Origin: Protostelium mycophagum
Lineage: Eukaryota; Evosea; Variosea; Protosteliida; Protosteliaceae
Reading direction: 5' to 3'
DNA length: 40,483 bases
Assembly: GCA_002081555.1 (NCBI GenBank)
Contig: MZNV01001392.1
Location: 1-40,483, forward strand
Of the stretch, positions 21,026 to 32,859 are shown piece by piece. The translations under genes were made by a program, and so were the position numbers. Within the stretch, counting starts at the first letter, position 1; every line of letters begins with the position of its first letter. The notes beneath the pieces are model-generated. The model saw only the letters and a list, made by a program, of their open reading frames with translations, did no database searches and had not been told where the DNA came from.

Positions 21026-24000
21026 ATGATGAAGGATCTTGTCCATGTGAATGAAAAAGGGAGCCTGAAGTTGGGGAGTGATCTGACATCCATGTCGAGG
21101 GCCAGAATCGAGTCATGCAAGAGAGAACAATCCAAAGAACTCAACCTGAGAGAGGTATGTCATCCCGATGAATCCCCTCGGCCGTTTTGCATTTAATTCT
21201 CAGGAGACAACATCTCTCCATCACATCTCTTCTAAACATGAAGAAATTGAAGGACAAGATCAGATCGATCTGTGCCACAATCATAATCACCGCGGATCAA
21301 GATCTCATCATAAACAGGTTGAAATGCCGAGAATACCCTGCAGGATCGGAAAGTTGAAGCATGTCACCGATTTAAACTTGGAAAGAAACAGGATCAAAGT
21401 CTTAGAGGACAAGCCCATCTCTCTGTTGGGTCACATACGTAAGTCTGCATCCACGAAATTTCCCCGAAATTCATTGCTTCTATTGTACAGAAAATAATAT
21501 TAAAAAACAATTTCCAATGTTACTTTTGCAGAATTCGCCCACACCAAAAACACATACGTCACAGAATTTTCTTGGACTTTTCGTGACTTGTACAGAGGTG
21601 CTAAATTTAGGCTACAACGAGATTAGAACTCTCCCAGAGGTTTTAAACACCCTCAGCTCTCTTGTCAGCCTCAACGTTGCCGGGAATCTACTGGAAGTGT
21701 TTCCCGCCAATTTTAAATTTCCCAACCTCCGAACTTTGGACATCTCCAGGTGATGACGTCATCGCATGATATCGTGGTTGATTGTAGATTGACGTTGCTA
21801 TAGGAACAGGATCAAGGAAATTCCGGCGAGTTTTTCCGAGTCCGTTACTGATTTGAATTTTTCGGGAAGCGAACTTTCTGCAATCCCCCAGGTGAAATTT
21901 CAACGAATTTTCCTCGTTGTAGATGTTCAATTTCTGACATAATTTTCAGGGAGTTTTCCAATACCGTAAACTACGCGCCTTCGACTTCTCGTGAGTCAAT
22001 AATTTCGATCTTACGTCAATTTTCCCGCCAAAATTTTGAAACATTTCCCAGAATGAACAAGTTGTCATCGTTACCTGCAGAGTTAGGTACGAAACTGCAG
22101 AGTTTGGAACATTTAAATCTCAACGGAAATAACATCACTTCTGCCACCCTCGACGTAAGTGATATTTGCCGAAAAAATTACCTGAAATTCCGAGGAGAAA
22201 TCAGGTGAAATTTCGCAGAAAGTTATCTGAAATTTCCAGGCCATCTCGACCCTGACTCATTTGAAGACTTTGGACTTGTCAGAAAATAAAATAACCGAAT
22301 TACCTCCCTCTTTCTACAACTTGGTTAATCTGGAGGTCAGTCATCTACAAAGGTGTAAAATATGGGGAAGATTCACTGAAATTTCACAGAAGCTCAACTT
22401 GAAAGTGAACAAGATCACCACACTCAATATCGAGGTCTGTACAACTGAAATTTCTTGGAAATTTCGTCGAGAAGTCCATTGAAATTCTGATGAAATTTCA
22501 GTTGTTCAAGTTGAAAAATCTGGTGGAGCTTAACATGACACGTAACGAACTACAATCGCTGCCGTATACCATCGGGGAGTTGAGACAGTTGAAATATTTA
22601 TTTTTAGCCGATAACGCAATCAAGACCCTGCCCCACGAAGTATGACGTCATCATTTTTTTCAAGTTGAAAATGTCGAGGTTACCAACTGAGGCGAAGCCG
22701 AAGTATAAATTTGAAGCTCTGCGTAAAAGCAAAATCCTTACCGAAAAAAACCAAAACAATTGTAGAATTCGGTCAGATTCCCCAGTTCGCGGTAATAGAC
22801 ACGTTAATTACCGAGAATATTACCTTGACGTGGGAATCTGGCTGGCTGATCCAGCCGATACCAAAAGTGCAGAGACCTCGTGATTTGAGGGCATTTCACC
22901 AGCATGTTGGCCACTCATAGTCCTGTTCAAAATCGCCTTTATGTCATCTTCCCGCGACAAAGCGTCACGATATCATAGAGTCTCATACGACATCTCATCA
23001 TGGTGACCGTTCTGACCGGTTGTAGATCGGATATTTATACGAGAGTTTACGTAAGATCACATTGACCAACAACAAGCTGGGAGACGTCCCGGGTGAATTC
23101 GGTTGGATCAACCCCAGCATTGAATTCGACTTGACGGGAAATCCTCTAAGGGTACTTTTTTTAAATTTTCTAAAATTTATTTATTTATTATAAAATATTT
23201 TTCACAATTTTATTTCAATAGTTTTCAATTTTTTAAATGTTTTAAATATTTTATCATTTATAAAAATGCAGAAATAATAAATAAGGATGATTGTTTTTAT
23301 TTTTGGGATGGAAGAAGATCTCTTTATTTCTCTAAGAAAATTCTTCAGAAGTTATGCATTATAATGTTTTGTGTATTCGTCATGATGACGTCATCACAGC
23401 CACCATTCATCACCTGGTTACAAGAGGGACCCATCCAATTCTTACAGAATTTGACGCCGTATACTCAGGCATATCACTCTACTTCTTATGCTGAGGGCGA
23501 AAACAAGTGAGTGTTATATTTAAGAGCGAAATTTCCTCGAAATTTCGATCCGAACCTTGAGAACTTCTTCACAAACATTTGTTTCTCATGTCAACAATTT
23601 CGAAAAATTTGGCGGGAAAATGTATTTTTCAAATATTGAATGGGATAGGAACAACGGCCAGCTTGGTGCAGGAAAATCCTTCACAATTAAAGCAGCGGAC
23701 TACAAAGGACACTTGAGAGTGACTGGCGGTGATTTGTTCCAAGTCAAGTGCACTTTGGCGTGAGTACATCATATCCCGCCAAAATACATTTTTTGAATTT
23801 TAAACCCTGCAAGGTCGGGAAGAGAAATGGACATGGTGTTGAAGGATTTGAAGGACGGCACCTACACCGTTTTCTACAATATTAGAGAGGCAGGGTCTCA
23901 TGAGGTGAAATTTCCTTGATAATTCATCACCAAACGATGACGTCATCGACGTCTGTACCCAGAAAAGTCGGAATGAGCCGCAACAAGATTCTGTTGAGAT

Positions 24001-24143
24001 TCATTGTATGATGCTGATGCATTCAGGTCTCGATCACCTTAAGAGGAGAGGAAATCAAAGGAAGTCCATGGGTGAGAAGTCTATACTGTTATTTTCTGAC
24101 CTTTTCAGATACTCACCATCGCATAATGACGTCTCATCAATAA
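21026..24143 (+). CDS. leucine-rich repeat protein with a C-terminal filamin-type repeat
   Basis: An intracellular LRR scaffold. There is no signal peptide (MMKDLVHVNEKGSLKLGSDL). Many small exons each carry an LRR: HVTDLNLERNRIKVLED, TEVLNLGYNEIRTLPEVLNT, LVSLNVAGNLLEVFPANF, NKLSSLPAELGTKLQSLEHL, HLKTLDLSENKITELPPSF, LVELNMTRNELQSLPYTIGE, SLRKITLTNNKLGDVPGEF. After the LRR cap (SPFITWLQEGPIQFLQN) comes an Ig-filamin repeat: GAGKSFTIKAADYKGHLRVT, GGDLFQVKC, LKDLKDGTYTVFYNIREAG and VSITLRGEEIKGSPW, as in actin-binding filamins. It may link LRR recognition to the cytoskeleton (inference). The end is uncertain: read-through stops at 24141-24143, while splicing at 24074 could extend it. Introns at about 22640-23025 and 23155-23398 are unusually long and AT-rich or element-bearing. 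Confidence 0.78.
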
Positions 24144-24407
24144 AGTACACTGATTATTAACGTTTTAATTTTGAAGAAAAAAAGATTCAATTGCTTTTTT
24201 TATTCAGTATTTAACCTATTATAACAAAATTATCTATTTTTTACAGTTGTGCCTTTTTGCATATGGAACAAAAAGAACAAGTGATTTTTTGGCTCGGATG
24301 ATATATCAGCAGCATCACCTTCTTAATTCAGAAACGTGCTGGTTGTAGATAGTGATCTTGGCTGGCAAGTGTTGCAGAGTTTGGAGGGAATCTCACAACA
24401 GAACACC

Positions 24408-24958
24408 ATGCATCTTCTTCTCTGCCGAGGTATCCCAAGAATATCTCTCACTCATTCCAAGCGAATATCCCCAACTCAAGCCTCTCAAGCTCATTCCTCT
24501 CCGCCCCTTCTCTACGCAGCTTGGCTCAGACTCATACAAAGATGAATTGGCACACTTGAGAGCCCAGAATGTGAAACTAACAGCAGATCTTGAGGGAAGA
24601 GATCAGATGATGAGACAGCTCATTCAATTCACCGAGAAGCAGCTCAGAGAAGCAGCCACAGTGCAAGACCAACAAAGAATTGTATTGCAAGAGTTCAAGC
24701 AGAAGCTCACAGCTCTTGTGGCAGAAGAGTCTCTGAGTAATGATGGTCAGGAAGGATGAAATCAATCGCCCGCTGATCAATCGAATCTGCATCAACATTC
24801 TGTGTGCAATTGGATGCTTCCTTCTCTTGCTGGTTTGCTACATCATTTTGGTCTTGGCGGGTCTGCTGCGACTCTTTGTCTTTCAATGGCTTGTTGTGGC
24901 ACCAACTCTCATTGCCATTGGTTGGGTGTTGGAGTTTTTTTTCCCTGAAAAGAAATAA
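24408..24958 (+). CDS. coiled-coil protein with C-terminal membrane hairpin, frame unresolved
   Basis: Two overlapping open frames look like parts of one protein. The first carries a charged coiled coil (YKDELAHLRAQNVKLTADLE, MMRQLIQFTEKQLREAATVQ) and ends at 24759. The second begins at the ATG at 24740 and carries two TMs (ICINILCAIGCFLLLLVCYI; WLVVAPTLIAIGWVLEFFF), ending PEKK at 24958. They overlap by 20 bases in different frames and I found no intron of workable size to join them. The ATG at 24408 (MHLLLCRG) lies in a third frame and would need splicing near 24420. It may be a single-gene frameshift, an assembly error or two overlapping genes. The function is unknown. Confidence 0.5.
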
Positions 24959-25177
24959 AGGCAGTGAACGATTTTATGATCAGTTCAGTATTCCCTTCAG
25001 ACACCCGACATGAGAGTTGAAATAGAAGACCACACTACGAGATTGAATATAGATATTCGTTCTTCCACCATTCAGTGATGACCTCCAGACATGGGTTTTC
25101 TGATTTTTTTTGTGGTGTAGAACTGTTTTCCCGCCAAAATCGATTTAAACCGGAAATCAAATTCAACAGCCGAACAC

Positions 25178-28100
25178 ATGGAGTTCGACCGTCTGGTCGC
25201 TCTTGCTAATGGTTTAGGGGCGTATGATAGCTCTGTAAAGGCCTATTTCAAGCATGATACATGTTATGGTGAGGAATCTAGTCATTTGAGAATGTGAATT
25301 AACAGATCACATAGAATGTCTGAGAGAGATCGGACGGTATTTAAGGAGGGAGTCGATGAGTGATACAAAAGATGTCTTGAAGCAGCTCGGTGTGTGGAAC
25401 ATTGTGTCCAAAGACCTTTTACCTCTTCTCATTCATTACCCTGAACCAGAACACTTCGAGTTGCAGTATGAGATATGTGAGCACATGCATTATCATTTCG
25501 AAAACAAATACTCATTTTCAACAGTGAAGATCCTGGTATTGTTGACCATGCCCATCGATCTCAAATCCTCTGATGTCCCATTGCAATTACGTTATATTCA
25601 AGAGTATAAAAACAATTTCATCGAATCGTCCGAAGCTCTGGCCGTCATATTGCACATGATGGAGGAGCCTCTCAAGCGAAAGAAGAGGTAAGCAGCGTAT
25701 TTCGTAACATTCTCCTCATCAAAACTTCATCAAGCTGTCTCCACAAAAAGAAAGTACCGGCAGTAGAAGTGATTGCTGTGAAACACCACATCTAAACACT
25801 CACTTTTTCACAGACAGAGACCTGCAGACGAGGAAAACCTGATCGAGCTCGTCTTGACATTGCTCAACAATTTGTTGCAGATCCCTGACGGCGTGGAGCA
25901 GTACAGCTCCTCCGCAGGTTACCATAAGACGCAACTTCAGAGTAATTTCATCATTAGATTAGCAGAGGTGAAATTTTTCGATGTAGATTACACAAAATAC
26001 AACAGTGTAGATCGCCGTATCTACAACTACAACGCTCACCTCATTCCAGGAACACGTCTTCGAACTGCTACAAGTCATGATATCTCAACTGTCAGCAGGG
26101 GATCACAAACAATACGTGTTTGTAATGGTAGAAATTTTCCAGAATATTTTTCACAACGAAAAACCTCTGTCACTGATCCGAGCGTTTGTAGATTCCAATA
26201 AAAAGTAAGTCCACGCGATCGAATTTTTCGTCACGGTAAATACCGTGAGATGCGGCGGTAACAAACACGTTAACTACCGGAGCCATCACGTCGAATTACC
26301 GTACATGAACGATCTCGACATGATATTCACACGAAATTTCAGGGTGAAGGGAGGAGTGACTTCTCTTACTGGACTTTTGGCGGCAGAAAAAAACCGGATG
26401 AGGTCATCCAAAGCCACAAAGACATCAGAAATGATCAAAGGGGGCACTTTCACGCTACAAGATGTGAGTTTATTCTTTTTACTATTTATTTAATTTATTA
26501 TTTATTTTCTTCATTTATTTATATTTTTTAATTCAAATTTATAATTCATTTTTTCCCACGAAAATATCCTCACTCACGTTTACTGACGTGATGTCTTCAG
26601 GGTAACAACCGCAAGATCGTCAATAGATCTGGAGCCAATGAGACACGAGTCCAAGAAGCTCCGAAACTCCGGACAGGTGGAAGAGGATCCAGAAAAGTCA
26701 AGGCAAATTTCAACACCATAGAACTTCAAAATTTCTCGGAATTTTCTCCGGAGGCCCGTCTACAACTCAAGAAATTTCTCGACAAATTCCTGGCTTCCAA
26801 TTCGTACAACAGTATGTACAGTCCATCTACAACGAGTTTTGCATCGATCTCGATCTTTTTCCTGGCTCAATTATTTGTACCTCATATGAGTCTACAACTG
26901 TGTAGAGGGCAGTCTTGTGGTTTTTGTACAAAAAAAAATATAATTTTATTCCTCGAAAAAATCTGAGACATTATAAAACCATTTTTGTGGCTTTTCTGCC
27001 AATCGGCAAAATACACCGTTGTAGATACTCATTTTCCCAGTTCTAACGGAACATATCAAGCGACAATTTTCCGCTTATCAAGACTCGAATTTGCTGCAGG
27101 ACCAGATGAATTGGCTCTGGCTGACAAAGTTCTTCAGTGGGTATATACTCGCACAACATTTCCTCGAAGGCGAGCCAAAGAAGGTTATGGGTTATTTTTC
27201 GTGGAATTTTCCGATTCGTATTTTTCGAATTTCATTTTAATTTTTTTATTTGAAATTTACTATCAATGATGAATTTTCAACTTTTTTTTTTTGGAAATAT
27301 TTCTGACGCGTTGTAGAAATCGATTAACGTAGCCCCCATCGCAGAATCATTCAACGTTGAGATGTTTAGGAAGACTGTTGACTTCTGCTCGCTCTACCGA
27401 GAAGAACGGAACTGGGCAGGTCTCGGCGTCGCCATGGCAACACTAAAGGACTTGGTGAGTCTTCTACATCGTTGTAGATTGTCGGAGATTTACCCGGTGT
27501 AGTTTCAGATTTTGAGACTGTTGGGAAAATCCCAGGAAGAGAATGACAGGATGAACGCGTCTACAATTCAACACAAGATTACGTATTATGAGCCTCTGTT
27601 AGAAAATATAAAACATTTATTGAGAGGCTACAACGAAGTGAAATTACCAAAAAGGTGACATTTAAATTTTTCAAAAATATCAAAAAAATGTCAAAAAATT
27701 CACTGAAATTTCACCTAGTTTTCTGATGGATTTGGTGGAGGTTGTACACGTTCTGAATGCCCTTGTGATATCATTCGGTGCTTTAATTCAGAGAAAAAGA
27801 AAACGCAAACACACTACAAGGAGATCCAAGGCCAACACCGACGAGGCCGACGAAAATTCACAGAAAAATCCTGAGGGAGACCAGACCGTTGTAGATGGCG
27901 AGAAGAGTGGAGAGAATGTCGTTGTAGAGGATAAAATCGATTCTGCAGAACAAGAAAAAGCTACGGAAAAGGAGAAGGAAAATTCCTCGAAAAAGAAAGT
28001 CACCTTTGCCAAAAAGGTTCGTTGTAGATGGTCAATCTTCACTGAAATTTGCAGGCTGTCGAGTCGGTTAGTGTAGATGAAGACTTGGAAGATATCTTTA

Positions 28101-30984
28101 AGACAACCGAAGACATATCTCCACCTAATCCAGTTGAAGAGGTATTTTTCTGATTACTATGATGTAGTGCGGCTCCGCCGCAACAAATTGAAACAATAGG
28201 CATCTACAACGAGCCTTTAATTATGTCGACAATTTCCCTGTCGACATTTCCTCGCACAGATTTTGTGCAGCACAAATACGATATCATCTACAACGCGTAC
28301 TGTCCGAACGCCTTGTTGCTTCTCTCTTATCTATTCCGCATGGGCTGGGATGCTTCTAAATTTAGATCACGTTTAAGAGTTGTAGATGGACGAAGAGGCA
28401 CGTAAAATGATTGAACGATTGGATGAAGAAGAGGCAGAGCAGAGGAGATTAATCGACCGAAAATTCGCGGAAAATGCCGAAAGTGTGAAGGTGAATTTTC
28501 AGAGAAAATGTTTGGAAATTTCAGGAAATCGTCAAAAAATAAAACTTGGCAGGAAAAATCGCCGAAAATTCAAAAGAAAAAGAAAAAGGTGGTAGAAGAG
28601 ACTGAAAATAATGGTGAGTATCTACAACTCCATCTACAATTCCAAATCCTCTCAAAAAATCCTCTCAAAAAATCTCTTCAATCTACAACGAAGAATCTCC
28701 CGCCAATTCATTGAAATTTCTCAGAAGATTCCGGATCCGACTCCGACTCCAGTTCCGTAAGAAGGGCTTCTGCAGCTGTCGAGAAGGTTTTTTCCCTCGA
28801 AGAATACTTCCAGCAGTATGCATATCCCACCATCTTGAAGAATTATATGCTCTTGTTTGCCGATTTTAGAAGCAACCCGGCACCAGTGAACCACTACGTC
28901 AGCACGATGTTGAATAATATCATCACGTACACCCCGTATATGCCCATGTTTTACCAGGTTTTTATATATTATATTTTACCAGGTTTTATATTATATAAAA
29001 ATATAAATATTATATATTATATATATTTTATTAATAATTTTTTAGATTTTATTTTCTAATTGTTGATTTTTTTACCGAGATTTTATAATTTTATTAAATG
29101 TTTATTAGATTGCTGTGCTATGCAAGCTGGAAGATCTGGTGAGTGACCCCTCCGCCTGCAAAAATTTCTCAGAACTAGCCGAAGTCGCCAAAAAGGTCAG
29201 TTGTAGACTGTCGACACTTGGTCACGTGACTCATTCCAACAGATCGTCTCTAGTTTTCTGACACTTTTACGCGAAAATCCGTCGCTCGCGGTCCAGTCCT
29301 TTGCGTGGAGGTCTCGCAGCGAATGCATCTTCATGTCTCCAGAATTAAGAGGCAAGAAGCCACAATACGGTACGATGACGTCATCATCGAAAAAGAAATT
29401 TCTGAGAATCTCAGATTCAGATGATGACTTTGATAATGTGGATGTGGATCACGTGACCTGGACTGATGAGGAGGACGATCAATTGAAGAAGCTTTGGGAC
29501 GAGTGAGTGAAATTTCATCGAATTTTACGAGTGCATGTCTATTGGACACGGCTTGCTTTGATCGCGGCTCTGTTGCGGTTTATTTCAACGGCAAAGCCGC
29601 AACAACTTTGATCGCGGTGCAGCACCATGGTTCTCATAATAATACTCATTTGTTGACACTGACATGGCACTGACATGATGAAGGTGGAAACATTCTGAGG
29701 TCAAATACACTCTGGTGTCTTCATCTTTAGATGACCCGGCAAAGAGGAATCACGCACTCATCTTCGTCCGTCTACAACGCCTTGGTGAGTTTTCTCTGAA
29801 ATTTCCGATCTGATACTGTACAGGTGTACTGGGTCCTGACGCCTCACCCCCTGATGACGTCACCGCGAGAGATCTACAACTTGCAGAGATGGCAATGGAT
29901 TCACAAGAGAGTTATTCACAACCCTCCGTGCAATTGGAGGACAGCGAAGAAGCTTCTCAGAATACCCCCGTTGTAGACGAGGAGAAGGAGAAGATGACGT
30001 CATCATTACGTAAAATAGTGCAGATACCCGGGTCCTTCGCATTCCTCAAAGAACAGGTGCGAATCATCTTACTGAAATACATTTTTGCTGCAGCTTTGCT
30101 GCAGAAATTGTCAACAAATTTACGATAAAAAATCAAATAAAGATTGACTGATTGTAGATTGAACATTGCCTGACATTTCACAACGATGTAGATGAACAGG
30201 GGACAAGTGACACGATGATCATCCCCCTGGACAAAGAGCATGAAGATATCTTAACGAACGAGTCCTTTGTGGAAGTCATGACATCATTCGGTTTCCAGGC
30301 ACCCGAAGGTGGGATACCGCATCTCATATCGATTCTGTTTTGAAAGTGATGACGTCATGATGACGTGTGCAGATGACATGGATGACTATTGGAGGATTCC
30401 CAGCGAACTTTCCACGACCTTTCTGAAGAATATTCTGAGCAATATAGAAATTATTGAAAAAAAAATCCCCGAAAAATCCGAAAGAAATCAGGAGAAGGAG
30501 CTGGAAAATCCAAAGAAGAAGAAAATTTCCAAAAAGGAGACGGAAAAAACACCGAAAAAATCAAAACAGGCCAAGCGCAAAGAGGTTCGTCTTTTTCAGA
30601 TTTATTTCGAAAAGTGTAGATCCGATTAGAATTCTATGAATTCAAATATTTTTCCTGAAAATTTCCAGGCGACAACACCGACAGAGGAAAATTCTGAGGA
30701 AGAATTAGTCCCGAAAAAAAAGAGAAAAACACTTCTCAGCGTTGTACAAGAACCTCAATCTACAACGCCCAAAAAATCCATCAGGAAGAACACAGACACG
30801 TCATCCCTCGATGACATCATAGACATGGATGAAGACGTCGTAAGATGACTCTTAAACATGTGTTGAGATGTCTTAACAGAGATAGGACCCCGTTGTAGAC
30901 AAGGAAAATGTGAAGCCGCTCAGCGCATCAACAGAAATCGGAAGGAAAAAAACCTCAAGGATCATCGATTCAGATGAGGAATGA
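25178..30984 (+). CDS. TIMELESS: Timeless/Tof1/Swi1 replication-fork protection protein
   Basis: A homologue of the Timeless/Tof1 subunit of the fork-protection complex (with Tipin/Csm3), which stabilises stalled forks and couples helicase to polymerase in the nucleus. The ATG at 25178 opens MEFDRLVALANGLGAYDSSV. A 37-nt intron (25269-25305) then joins CYDHIECLREIGRYLRRE, KQLGVWNIVSKDLLPLLIHY, FSTVKILVLLTMPIDLKSSD and NLIELVLTLLNNLLQIPDGV, the order of the Timeless N-terminal domain. Later exons include FSVKGGVTSL-like KGGVTSLTGLLAAEKNRMR (near 26355), FNVEMFRKTVDFCSLYREER (near 27352), lysine/glutamate-rich linkers, and the C-terminal VDHVTWTDEEDDQLKKLWDE followed by FVRLQRLGVLGPDA. It ends at TGA 30982-30984 after RIIDSDEE. 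It is the most intron-broken gene here, and its introns are dense in CTACAACG and GAAATTTC motifs. The identity is fairly sure. Confidence 0.85.
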
Positions 30985-31047
30985 TGTAAAGAGGATTTTC
31001 CGAGTTGTTCATTTGACGTGAAAGGACACGGTAGTAAACGAGGCATT

Positions 31048-32732
31048 TTATTGTGGAGCTTTACAGTTGGCCTTGTGCTTGGGCCAATCTACTTTCTGAA
31101 ATGGTCAGCACCCCAAAAATTTCGAAGGTTTTATTTTGTTTTATTTTTTCTGCAGAATAATATTTTGACCTGAATTGAAATAATTAAAATGGAATTCTGC
31201 CTACCTGGCACTCTGCGCTGCAATAGTATTGCACTAGGCACCTTGTACACCGTGAATACATTTTATATTTATATTTTATAAATTTTGATCTTGGATGTTG
31301 AATGATTGTGGTAATTTACCTGCCACAATGCTTCAGCGGACCCGTCTTTCCACAGACACAGTGGTTATCCTTGTCTTTGTGCTCCTTGTCTTTATGCTCC
31401 TTGTCGTTGGGAGCAGCAGTTGCTTTCTCTTCAATCATCTCCACTTTTCCCTGGAAATTTCAGATTCATTTACAGCGTTGTAGATCCTTGGATATTATTC
31501 CCGGGATATCACCTCGAGAGCTTCTTTTATCTCATTGTATTGTCTGTATGCTTCAGCGTAATTTCCTGGTTTAAACATTCCTCTATTCTTCCTCATTTCT
31601 GCAAGTGGCTTCCGATATCTTCGCAACGCTGACAGCACCTGTGACGTCATCATCTCATCCAAGCATGTTCATTTGTCAGAGGTATGGTGTACATTTTGTC
31701 TTTCTACCACTACAAAAGTATTGTTCAACTCCACAGTAACCTCACCTTCAAGGCAAGGTCTCTGACTTCAATGTCTTGTATGTCATCTCTGGAGGATAAT
31801 TCGCAGAGTCTCTTGATCATGCCCGGCATGGTCTCGCAGTTGGCGATGAGTGACGCTATCTTCTTGTTGCTATCTGGTGCCAATAATACCTCCAAAAATT
31901 CTGGTGACGTCACCAAAAAAATAGACATTAAACTAGTAAAAACTACATACCAAGTGGCCTCTTTACAATGTCTTCGTATGCCTCCCCATATTGTGGTTGT
32001 ATTGTTCTGTAAAAAAATGAGCACAATTGTATTCCAAACAAAATGGGACACATACGTCTGCACCGTCATCTTCTTTAAGATGGTTGATTTACCGTGTTCG
32101 ATCTTGGGCATGCGGTAGATCCATTGTGCGAGATTAGTGAAAGCTTTGGGTGTTTTCTGGAACATGTTCAATGGTTGATTTAACAACAGAATGGCTCACA
32201 AGCAGCTCTTTCTCCACGAGTTTGTGGGATGCTGGACTTTGCTTGGAGATCATTGTCAAACCGCAGAAAGCACTAAACCACTCTAGATCATGGCATTCAA
32301 AGTTAGAGAGGTAACCGTATCTCGGCTGTGTAAATAAAGGCGGTTCTCCCATCAATACTCTGTCTTCATCCTCTTCCATGTCTAGCAGCTCTACATATCG
32401 TCTCGCCTGTGTCCATCAATCAGCTGATCACGATATTCCTCTGATCATACCTTCTCTCCGGGTGGAAGTTCTGGAGGAATGAATCCCTTTCTTTGGTCGG
32501 GAGGCTTCTTGCCTTGGCTTCCCTCCAAACGATCACTGAGGCGTAATAGAGCGGTGAAATCGGTATTTGGATCGGTAAGATCAAGACTATCGAGGATCTT
32601 GAGATATTCAAAGACTTTGGAAGGGTCCACATTTGGGCCACTTAATTCGTCGATGTTGATGTCATCTAGGGACAGTGGCTTCTTCTGGACATTCTTTTGA
32701 GCGTTCTTCTGGGCGTTCTTCTTTGGTGGCAT
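31048..32732 (-). CDS. MYND zinc-finger protein
   Basis: The ATG at 32732-32730 opens a lysine-rich leader (MPPKKNAQKNAQKNVQKKPL), then LSLDDINIDELSGPNVDPSK. The helical middle (WFSAFCGLTMISKQSPASHK, LTSLMSIFLVT-type helices near 31930, SRDDIQDIEVRDLALKVRLL) looks armadillo-like. A charged helix near 31520-31640 (LRRYRKPLAEMRKNRGMFK, YAEAYRQYNEIKEALE) precedes the C-terminal MYND finger, split over three exons: HCVCGKTGPLKHC, CLVQYYCSAECQ and KVDWPKHKANCKAPQ. All expected Cys/His ligands (C-x2-C, C-x2-C, C-x3-C, H-x3-C) are present. MYND fingers bind proline-rich peptides, so it is probably an interaction adaptor. The stop is complementary to 31048-31050. No SET domain is visible, so a lysine methyltransferase of the SMYD type is unlikely. 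Confidence 0.72.
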
Positions 32733-32859
32733 GATGATTACTTGGAATGAGGCCAATTTTCTGGGATTGTACGTAAACCTGTCTTTCTACAATTTGCACA
32801 TGAAAACCTCTTGACATCCACGGTCATGCAAATGTGAGACTTTGCGACGTCTTTATCCG

